The notes under the pieces were generated by a model. That model saw only the letters and a list, made by a program, of their open reading frames with translations, had not been told where the DNA came from and did no database searches. Source: Acridotheres tristis (lineage: Eukaryota; Chordata; Aves; Passeriformes; Sturnidae). Taken from it: DNA of 64,000 nt. The DNA lies in the NCBI GenBank assembly GCA_037013685.1, contig CM072886.1, positions 22,141,080 to 22,205,079 of the forward strand, written 5' to 3'. The translations under genes were made by a program, and so were the position numbers. Of this stretch, positions 62,601-64,000 are shown piece by piece. Every line of letters begins with the position of its first letter. The first letter of the stretch is position 1.

Positions 62601-63771
62601 ATGTATACATTGTGTTTAAGTCATGAACACTTCTAGCTCTTGCAAAAGAGAATATATGTGTAGGGTTTTTCATAATAGTAAGTTATTCTTATCTTTTTCT
62701 CTTGTGCAAAGCATGTTACAGCATGTAATATTCAGAAGTTCCCTCCAGTTTGCATTGTGACCATTGTATTTCCTAAAGAGCATAAAAATGATATGAAAAT
62801 CTTAAGGAAGGTTAAAGTACTTTTTAGCTGTATTCCATTCTAGAAAGCTTTCAGTGATTTTTTTAATGATTTAAAGAGACAGACTGAAATTTCATTGTTC
62901 AAGGTCTGTAAAGAATTAGAAGTGACTGGATTCATTTTACTCAGAAGCTTAAAAAACTGTGTGAGCCTCTATAATACTTCTTTCTTAGCGTGTCTCAATG
63001 GAGAATGACAGCCTGGTTGCAGAGAGAGAGAGAATGCTTTTAGAAGAACTGGAATCGTTAAAACAACGTTCCATACCCGGAAAAGAGAGGCTGCTTTGTG
63101 AGTTACAAAACAGCAGCACACAGACAGAGGTAAATATGGACTTTGACTTTCTGGGCAGCCGTGGCATGTAAAACCAGTAAAAGATTCCTGTTCACTGTTT
63201 CTCTTTCTCTGTAATGTATTTCTCTAAAAGATATTGGGTATTACTGGAACAGACCAGCTGTAAGATTCAAAAGGTAGTGGTAAACATAGCTTTTTGACTT
63301 CAGGTAAGCAGAAGCTGGTTGAACAGCTTGAGGATTATTACTACAGCTATTTCCTTATGTAAACTGACTTTTTCATATTGCTATAGCGACACAACCAGAA
63401 AGTAAAACAACTGTTTAGTCAGTGTAACAAAGTTCTTTCTAATTGGCCCTGCCTTGGATTTCCTGGTTTGTTTTTGTTAATATTTTTTTCCACGTAGTAA
63501 GAGTATTACTTGATTTGTAATTTGGTACAGAAGTATTAATAAGGAAATTACAACTAATTGAGGTATTAAATTCCATATTCTGCCATATATAAGAAGAATA
63601 TGTTGATTCTGACATGACAGGATTCCTGTCCTTTTTGTTTTCTCTCCCTCTGCCAAAACTTACCCAGAATGAAAATGAAAGCCGAAACAATGCCAGAGAG
63701 CAGGTCTGTGAGCATGAAGATGGGGAAAGAAAGCCTGATGAAACACCTTCAGCTCTTCTTTCTAAAGAAAG
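4106..63771 (+). CDS. AKAP9: AKAP9 (AKAP450/CG-NAP/yotiao), 5' part, exons 1-20
   Basis: Scaffold protein of the centrosome and cis-Golgi that anchors PKA, phosphatases and other kinases; it promotes microtubule nucleation, and the yotiao form tethers PKA to NMDA receptors and KCNQ1. Twenty exons with GT-AG borders join in one frame: 4106-4153, 28848-29102, 37183-37227, 43322-43375, 43779-43949, 46168-46323, 47203-47400, 48081-50519, 52114-52327, 53638-53717, 55358-55493, 55922-56043, 56563-56668, 57106-57304, 57837-57933, 58746-58838, 60187-60558, 61160-61405, 62989-63129 and 63668-63771. The total is 1758 codons plus 2 nt. The N-terminus MEDEERLKKLEAGKAK and blocks such as EEIKQLMGTVEELQKR and LEDMRQELVRQYQEHQQATE match vertebrate AKAP9 as I know it. 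Nearly all of it is predicted coiled coil rich in E, K, Q and L. The gene is cut by the window's right edge. No frameshift or internal stop is seen. Confidence 0.96.
4154..8785 (+). other. AKAP9: Intron 1, part 1
   Basis: The first ~670 bases carry on the GC-rich island and the rest is AT-rich. I see no exon, RNA gene or recognisable transposon before the SINE at about 8790. Short open frames here lack homology or codon bias. Confidence 0.6.
8790..8932 (-). mobile_element. tRNA-Ile-headed SINE with CR1 tail (TguSINE1 type)
   Basis: Read on the minus strand, 8930 to 8872 resembles a tRNA-Ile gene: a TAGCTCTGCTGG A-box-like stretch (one mismatch to TRGCNNAGYNGG), GGTTAGAGCATGGTGCT, and a perfect B box GGTTCAATCCC. 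It is followed by a CR1 3'-end-like tail (about 8850 down to 8790) ending in ATTCTGTGAT. Such a tRNA-Ile plus CR1 chimera is the known design of the passerine TguSINE1 family, in which CR1 enzymes mobilise a Pol III transcript. It lies in intron 1, antisense to AKAP9. It looks old and diverged, and I see no clear target duplication. Confidence 0.75.
8933..15000 (+). other. AKAP9: Intron 1, part 2
   Basis: AT-rich intronic DNA between the SINE and the CR1 fossil. I recognise no exon, RNA gene or repeat family. The open frames at 11356-11745 and 12501-12959 have no codon bias or recognisable domain. Confidence 0.55.
15005..15830 (+). mobile_element. CR1 LINE fragment, reverse-transcriptase fossil
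   Basis: Degraded sense-strand CR1 ORF2. At about 15312-15360 the sequence can be read as VDVVYLDFRKALDVIS, matching the CR1 reverse-transcriptase block whose usual form is VYLDFSKAFD. Next comes a GGCTTGGATAAGTGG stretch typical of CR1. At about 15545-15570 a GATGAT-containing stretch corresponds to the FADD catalytic motif. Frames shift and deletions are evident, so it is non-functional. Edges are approximate; the part after 15650 is weaker. Confidence 0.7.
15835..21098 (+). other. AKAP9: Intron 1, part 3
   Basis: AT-rich intronic sequence with short homopolymer and AT-rich runs. I recognise no gene, RNA or transposon. Confidence 0.55.
21099..21116 (-). promoter_or_regulatory. Candidate CTCF site
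   Basis: GTGCCATCTGGCGG (21101-21114) agrees with the reverse-complement CTCF core SYGCCMYCTRSTGG at 13 of 14 positions. It sits in a small GC-richer patch (about 21085-21150) within AT-rich intron 1. This is a motif match only; occupancy is unknown. Confidence 0.35.
21117..23299 (+). other. AKAP9: Intron 1, part 4
   Basis: AT-rich intronic DNA between the candidate CTCF site and the antisense CR1 fragment. I recognise no gene or repeat. Confidence 0.5.
23300..23620 (-). mobile_element. CR1-like LINE fragment, antisense
   Basis: The stretch is richer in GC than its surroundings and resembles antisense CR1: an ATGCAGTTCCTCTTGG segment near 23424 and, near 23540-23590, text equivalent to the CR1 segment just before the FADD motif (TCAATTTTATCATCCAG, then ATAAAGAATATTA and CAGGGCTG). 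Highly diverged, with approximate edges. Recognised from recall of CR1 text and not from an alignment. Confidence 0.5.
23621..28847 (+). other. AKAP9: Intron 1, last part
   Basis: AT-rich intron ending in the exon 2 acceptor TTTTGTCTTCTATACAG (28831-28847). A GC-richer patch at about 27370-27720 is not a repeat I can name. No coding exon recognised. Confidence 0.5.
28848..29102 (+). CDS. AKAP9: AKAP9 exon 2 (residues 17-101)
   Basis: Starts LAQFRQRKAQTDGQNGSKKQKKKKK, continuing exon 1 in phase 0, and ends in GAG|gtaagt. It contains a strongly basic run (residues 34-41) and the conserved RTLHSGEI segment (residues 86-93). In human yotiao the region around residues 29-46 is one of two KCNQ1-binding sites and Ser43 is a PKA target. 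Here residue 43 is Ala (GCA, 28926-28928). The middle of the exon (residues 45-80) is poorly conserved. Confidence 0.95.
30105..30166. repeat. Imperfect ATCAATA tandem repeat
   Basis: Several units of the form ATATATCAATA / ACATCAATA in tandem with small changes. A simple AT-rich intronic repeat. Confidence 0.6.
30571..30680 (-). mobile_element. CR1 3'-end fragment, antisense
   Basis: AGAGTCATAGAATAAC, then AAAAGGGACCTTTGAGGTCA and a TCTAATTAGATCAGGTTG segment, follow the antisense layout of avian CR1 3' ends (CATAGAAT, then GGGACCT, then a short coding remnant). Only about 100 bases remain and the copy is diverged. Confidence 0.65.
30833..30853. repeat. AAAT microsatellite
   Basis: Five tandem AAAT units followed by one extra A. 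Simple intronic repeat. Confidence 0.85.
35541..35610. repeat. AT microsatellite
   Basis: Long alternating AT tract broken by CTAGCTA and AC steps. Likely length-variable, and self-complementary when melted. Confidence 0.85.
37183..37227 (+). CDS. AKAP9: AKAP9 exon 3 (residues 102-116)
   Basis: 45-base exon encoding PESEISTTVEDYSSE, between a TTTTATTTTAG acceptor and a GAG|gtaaga donor, phase 0 at both ends. It matches the human ESEISTTADDCSSE block as I recall it. The small size and symmetric phase allow in-frame skipping. Confidence 0.9.
37560..37805 (+). mobile_element. Degraded avian LTR-like fragment
   Basis: The order GTGATTGCCTGTGCATTGCTTG, GTATTAAGCTGACTGTATCTCAGCCCATGA, a C-rich CTCTCCTCCACGCTGCTGGTGGGGGAGTGAGTGA stretch and GGCTTAGCAGCTAGCC resembles an interspersed ERV LTR common in bird genomes. 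Identification is from recall of the repeat's text. Strand and ends are uncertain, and no internal retroviral coding region is present. Confidence 0.45.
40647..40661 (-). promoter_or_regulatory. Candidate CTCF site
   Basis: CTGACCTCTGGTGGC matches the reverse-complement CTCF core SYGCCMYCTRSTGGY at 14 of 15 positions, in intron 3. Same orientation as the candidate at 21101-21114. Motif evidence only. Confidence 0.35.
43322..43375 (+). CDS. AKAP9: AKAP9 exon 4 (residues 117-134)
   Basis: 54-base exon encoding VNGCSFVTRTAIPADLIG; human has an 18-residue VNGCSFV block at the same place as I recall it. The acceptor is GTCTTTGTACAG and the donor GGG|gtacag, a weaker form than the usual gtaag. Phase 0 at both ends, so it can be skipped without a frameshift. 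Confidence 0.88.
43376..43778 (+). other. AKAP9: Intron 4
   Basis: 403 bases between exons 4 and 5. Nothing else recognised. Confidence 0.85.
43779..43949 (+). CDS. AKAP9: AKAP9 exon 5 (residues 135-191)
   Basis: Encodes EEEFGVGDIHSEHGMQHSQ and then the start of the coiled coil (MENQLAGKQQEIEELSREIEEM, GTEGLQQ). Acceptor TTGATTTAG, donor CAG|gtataa, phase 0. Heptad-like L/I spacing begins at about residue 155. Confidence 0.95.
43950..46167 (+). other. AKAP9: Intron 5
   Basis: 2.2 kb of AT-rich sequence with a short ATT repeat near 44560-44572. Nothing else recognised. Ends in the ATCTTTTACAG acceptor. Confidence 0.7.
46168..46323 (+). CDS. AKAP9: AKAP9 exon 6 (residues 192-243)
   Basis: Encodes LQEFEAAIKKRDDIITQLTTNLQQARKEKDETMREFLELTEQSQKLQIQFQH, a continuous coiled coil nearly identical to human AKAP9 as I recall it. 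Donor CAT|gtaagt, phase 0. One of the most conserved segments in the window. Confidence 0.96.
46324..47202 (+). other. AKAP9: Intron 6
   Basis: 879 bases, nothing recognised inside. The acceptor before exon 7 (TTTATTTCTTTAAAATTCAAG) has a broken pyrimidine tract. Confidence 0.8.
47203..47400 (+). CDS. AKAP9: AKAP9 exon 7 (residues 244-309)
   Basis: Encodes LQASEALRNSSHSCTAADLLQAKQQILSHQQQLEEQECLLKNYQKK and more coiled coil, ending CTG|gtatgt. It corresponds to the human LQASETLRN...TAADLLQAKQQIL segment. Phase 0 at both ends. Confidence 0.95.
47401..48080 (+). other. AKAP9: Intron 7
   Basis: 680 bases of AT-rich intron ending in TTTTTTTAAG. No other feature seen. Confidence 0.8.
48081..50519 (+). 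CDS. AKAP9: AKAP9 exon 8, giant coiled-coil exon (residues 310-1122)
   Basis: 2439 bases with no stop, phase 0 at both ends, acceptor TTTTTTTAAG and donor CAG|gtatgt. It encodes 813 residues, nearly all heptad coiled coil. Blocks recognisable from AKAP9 include EEIKQLMGTVEELQKR, DIVQRMELETQRRLAQL, AELDEMHGQQIVQMKQELI, KIKLEMLEREKDAVLDRMAE and GEVVEKDATELMEKLQVT. A break in the coil, rich in S, K, N and G (about residues 1008-1065, 50175-50350), separates it from the last helix and is poorly conserved with mammals. Codons are AT-rich at third positions, unlike exon 18. In mammals the N-terminal half of the protein takes part in gamma-tubulin complex and Golgi interactions; which residues do so here cannot be read from sequence. 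Confidence 0.97.
50520..52113 (+). other. AKAP9: Intron 8
   Basis: 1.6 kb of AT-rich intron. The exon 8 frame runs 33 more codons into it before a TGA (50619-50621). A TTTG-rich tract lies at 51525-51570. No repeat family named. Ends in TTTATATTCCAAG. Confidence 0.7.
52114..52327 (+). CDS. AKAP9: AKAP9 exon 9 (residues 1123-1194)
   Basis: Encodes TDLQLQMEAQRICLSLVYSAHVDQV, a strongly conserved AKAP9 segment, then coiled coil (ALCSLKEEL, HQLELQTLKSQQA). Donor GCAG|gtaact splits a codon after its first base (phase 1). Confidence 0.95.
52328..53637 (+). other. AKAP9: Intron 9
   Basis: 1.3 kb, over a third of it a solo LTR (52644-53148). The rest is plain AT-rich sequence. Confidence 0.75.
52644..53148 (-). 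mobile_element. Solo LTR, endogenous retrovirus-like, antisense
   Basis: Read on the minus strand it begins TGTTGGATTT and ends CCAAACA, giving short inverted TG...CA ends. It has a TATA-like box (TATAAATA, 52847-52854) and an AATAAA (52706-52711) about 140 bases further on. The flanks GTTTC (52639-52643) and GTTTT (53149-53153) look like a 5-bp target duplication with one change. No gag, pol or env remnant lies next to it, so it is a recombined solo LTR. The 5-bp duplication fits ERVL/ERV types; the exact family is not certain. Confidence 0.62.
53638..53717 (+). CDS. AKAP9: AKAP9 exon 10 (residues 1194-1220)
   Basis: 80 bases. With the base carried from exon 9 it reads DDEWKSTQRLIEKLNEAVTEECSRLAQ, like the human GDEGKPLHLLIGKLQKAVSEECS segment as I recall it. 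Acceptor TTTGTAG, donor CAG|gtaaga, ends in phase 0. Confidence 0.92.
53718..55357 (+). other. AKAP9: Intron 10
   Basis: 1.6 kb AT-rich intron with no recognised repeat or RNA. Ends in TTTGTTATACAG. Confidence 0.7.
55358..55493 (+). CDS. AKAP9: AKAP9 exon 11 (residues 1221-1266)
   Basis: Begins VLCSSQNEHSS, equivalent to the TLCSVL start of the human segment, then diverges into an acidic, non-helical linker (AVEAGDGDQELFCKP...). Donor CAAG|gtaatg leaves phase 1. Assignment rests on position, splice sites and phase as well as homology. Confidence 0.88.
55494..55921 (+). other. AKAP9: Intron 11
   Basis: 428 bases, AT-rich. Nothing else recognised. Ends in a good pyrimidine tract (TTTCTTTTCTTTTTTTAAAG). 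Confidence 0.8.
55922..56043 (+). CDS. AKAP9: AKAP9 exon 12 (residues 1266-1306)
   Basis: Encodes VPGSLCNLTVQERMDALLHKIMEEYSRLKALQTQLMVECKQ. The MDALLHKIMEEYSRLKALQT stretch matches human MHTLLNKVTEEYNKLLVLQT. Donor CAG|gtaaac, phase 0. Confidence 0.93.
56044..56562 (+). other. AKAP9: Intron 12
   Basis: 519 bases, most of it a CR1 fragment (56201-56515). Confidence 0.85.
56201..56515 (-). mobile_element. CR1 LINE 3' fragment, antisense
   Basis: ATCATAGAATTGTAGGACTGG, then TTCATCTAATCCAGCTCC, TTCAGGTTATACATTCCCAGC, CTCTGCTGGACACCTGCCAG and CTGGGAGTGCAGCACTGG follow the antisense order of the avian CR1 3' region. Diverged and truncated. It fills most of intron 12. Confidence 0.82.
56563..56668 (+). 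CDS. AKAP9: AKAP9 exon 13 (residues 1307-1342)
   Basis: Encodes VKEPKLSSSERRKEEESIHMEIGKESLQTPSQNIM plus one base. A hydrophilic, probably non-helical linker with little similarity to the human counterpart. It is accepted because of its TTATTTAG acceptor, its ATGG|gtaaac donor and the phase match on both sides. Confidence 0.82.
56669..57105 (+). other. AKAP9: Intron 13
   Basis: 437 bases, AT-rich with T runs. No feature recognised. Confidence 0.75.
57106..57304 (+). CDS. AKAP9: AKAP9 exon 14 (residues 1342-1408)
   Basis: Encodes DPTIQECYSKEVRNLKKQLEEQHAQELEHLRSYFQQQLKESQERYTTELVHLQDKLQIAG, a coiled coil aligning with human LEEQVQELESLISSLQQQLKETEQNY as I recall it. Donor ACAAG|gtatta, phase 2. 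An internal GAG|GTAAGG at 57135-57143 looks like a strong donor but lies within this coding stretch. Confidence 0.92.
57305..57836 (+). other. AKAP9: Intron 14
   Basis: 532 bases, AT-rich. Nothing else seen. Ends in CTTTTTGTACTTCTTTAG. Confidence 0.75.
57837..57933 (+). CDS. AKAP9: AKAP9 exon 15 (residues 1408-1440)
   Basis: Completes an AGT codon and reads VSTDSERKLKEVFRKVKSTENLHQKKTDKALE, ending GAG|gtatga in phase 0. A poorly conserved, charged segment, supported by both splice sites and by the phase 2 match to exon 14. Confidence 0.82.
57934..58745 (+). other. AKAP9: Intron 15
   Basis: 812 bases. A GTGATTCTATGATTCC stretch (58475-58490) looks like a tiny CR1 3'-terminal remnant. No exon recognised. 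Ends in TTTTTCTTACAG. Confidence 0.65.
58746..58838 (+). CDS. AKAP9: AKAP9 exon 16 (residues 1441-1471)
   Basis: Encodes LGREMEMQNDVDVIQLLQKQYQERLEEEVAK, matching human IVKLLEKQYQEQLEEEVAK. Donor AAG|gtatta, phase 0 at both ends. Confidence 0.95.
58839..60186 (+). other. AKAP9: Intron 16
   Basis: 1.35 kb, AT-rich. No repeat or RNA named. Ends in TTTCTTATTTTTTCAG. Confidence 0.7.
60187..60558 (+). CDS. AKAP9: AKAP9 exon 17 (residues 1472-1595)
   Basis: Begins VIVSMSVAFAKQTELSGI, nearly identical to human AKAP9 as I recall it, followed by a long charged, S/E/K-rich linker (SLCKELSEESGEINSLGE, GISEELLSRSK) that aligns only loosely. Donor TTG|gtaagt, phase 0. In human yotiao the second KCNQ1-binding region maps to about residues 1574-1643, and a long-QT variant has been reported in this neighbourhood. 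The equivalent here is the end of this exon and what follows it. Reading continues 42 codons past the donor to a TGA at 60685. Confidence 0.93.
60559..60687 (+). CDS. AKAP9: Possible retained-intron tail of a short AKAP9 isoform
   Basis: Directly after exon 17, intron 17 stays open for 42 codons (VSVKKTAKKTLRGIHLS...SFFPVCYA), then TGA. An AATAAA follows at 60721-60726, with a T-rich stretch just after it. A transcript cleaved there would encode about 1637 residues, close to the length of human yotiao, the known short AKAP9 product. No transcript evidence is available from sequence alone. Confidence 0.35.
   Translation, partial: VSVKKTAKKTLRGIHLSISFSPFKGLTTSHLNYLSFFPVCYA
60721..60726 (+). 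terminator. AKAP9: Candidate intronic polyadenylation signal
   Basis: A canonical AATAAA 34 bases after the in-frame stop that follows exon 17, with TTGTTTAACAAGTTTTTGT just downstream as a possible U/GU-rich element. Such hexamers are frequent by chance in AT-rich introns. Confidence 0.3.
61160..61405 (+). CDS. AKAP9: AKAP9 exon 18 (residues 1596-1677)
   Basis: Begins PCHGEVVAADTDTDTDTETRSQLLLYEERLEDMRQEL. The LEDMRQELVRQYQEHQQATELLRQ block is practically identical to human AKAP9 as I recall it. Before it lies a DT dipeptide repeat coded by (GACACA)4. Codons at 61217-61312 end in G or C in 31 of 32 cases, unlike the AT-rich third positions of the other exons. Donor GAG|gtaata, phase 0. Confidence 0.95.
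61187..61210. repeat. AKAP9: Coding (GACACA)4 microsatellite
   Basis: Four perfect GACACA hexamers followed by GAAACA, encoding Asp-Thr four times (residues 1605-1612). In-frame hexamer units would let length vary without a frameshift. Confidence 0.9.
61406..62988 (+). other. AKAP9: Intron 18
   Basis: 1.6 kb intron containing a CA/TG-rich region (about 61505-61610) with a (CA)5-loop-(TG)7 hairpin. Otherwise AT-rich with no recognised element. Ends in ACTTCTTTCTTAG. Confidence 0.7.
61549..61578. repeat. CA/TG inverted dinucleotide repeat
   Basis: (CA)5 at 61549-61558, a 6-base spacer TATCTT, then (TG)7 at 61565-61578. The arms are complementary and can fold into a hairpin in RNA or single-stranded DNA. 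Confidence 0.8.
62989..63129 (+). CDS. AKAP9: AKAP9 exon 19 (residues 1678-1724)
   Basis: Encodes RVSMENDSLVAERERMLLEELESLKQ, then REKLCCEL-like text with the bird form GKERLLCELQNSSTQTE. Matches human SERERVLLEELEALKQ and ELRNSSTQT. Donor GAG|gtaaat, phase 0. Confidence 0.95.
63130..63667 (+). other. AKAP9: Intron 19
   Basis: 538 bases, AT-rich. Nothing else recognised. Ends in CAAAACTTACCCAG. Confidence 0.75.
63668..63771 (+). CDS. AKAP9: AKAP9 exon 20 (residues 1725-1759, last in window)
   Basis: Encodes NENESRNNAREQVCEHEDGERKPDETPSALLSKE plus two bases (AG), with donor gtgcat. It aligns with human NGNENQ...DRKPEDVPPEILSNER. The boundary falls in the ER codon pair where I recall the mammalian junction. 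The next exon lies outside the window. Confidence 0.9.
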
Positions 63772-64000
63772 GTGCATAGAACTGTTAAGAAAATATTTTT
63801 CTTAAATGTTGATAATCATGATCTTGCTGTTAAATTAATAATATTTATAAGCTTTATTCTGGCTGATGATAATGTGTATCTTTTCTTCTAGAAAACCATA
63901 CTTTTTAGGTTGATGTACTGAATAGTGTCTTATTTTTTATAAAACCTAACAATATAAAGGCATAGAGGATGAGACAAATCCTAGCCTATTTTACTATGTG
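63772..64000 (+). other. AKAP9: Start of intron 20
   Basis: AT-rich sequence after the exon 20 donor, up to the window edge. No further exon recognised. Confidence 0.7.

Noticed and set aside
1..64000. CRISPR array, operon, phage or other prokaryotic system
   Set aside because: Gene structure, base composition and repeats are those of a vertebrate nuclear genome. No spaced direct repeats or compact gene clusters were seen.

Overview
The window is vertebrate nuclear DNA: a CpG-island promoter, long AT-rich introns, GT-AG splice sites and one large split gene on the + strand. A SINE with a tRNA-Ile-like head and a CR1-like tail (about 8790-8932) matches the TguSINE1 type, which is known from passerine birds. 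CR1 LINE fragments and avian-type LTR pieces agree, so the source is most likely a songbird; the species cannot be told.

The only protein-coding gene I can support is AKAP9 (AKAP450 / CG-NAP / yotiao), the giant coiled-coil A-kinase anchoring protein of the centrosome, cis-Golgi and, as yotiao, ion-channel complexes. Twenty coding exons can be placed (4106-63771). They join in a single open frame of 1758 codons plus 2 nt, a little under half of the roughly 3,900-residue protein, and the gene runs off the right end. The PKA RII-binding helix and the C-terminal PACT domain lie beyond the window.

Layout: 1-3.5 kb, upstream DNA with no gene seen. 3.54-4.82 kb, CpG-island promoter with a perfect TISU/YY1 element that starts a 14-codon uORF, then exon 1. 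4.15-28.85 kb, intron 1 with a SINE, CR1 fossils and a candidate CTCF site. 28.8-47.4 kb, exons 2-7 with long introns and simple repeats. 48.1-50.5 kb, the 2.4 kb exon 8, which alone encodes 813 residues of coiled coil. 52-64 kb, exons 9-20, closely spaced, with a solo LTR in intron 9 and a CR1 fragment in intron 12.

The points most worth a second look are: a yotiao-like short isoform that would arise by reading through exon 17 into an in-frame stop and an AATAAA; replacement of the human Ser43 PKA site by Ala; the TISU uORF; a coding (GACACA)4 repeat beside a sharply GC3-rich block in exon 18; and the solo LTR with visible ends. No bacterial, phage or CRISPR-like system is present, and I found no clearly undescribed system.
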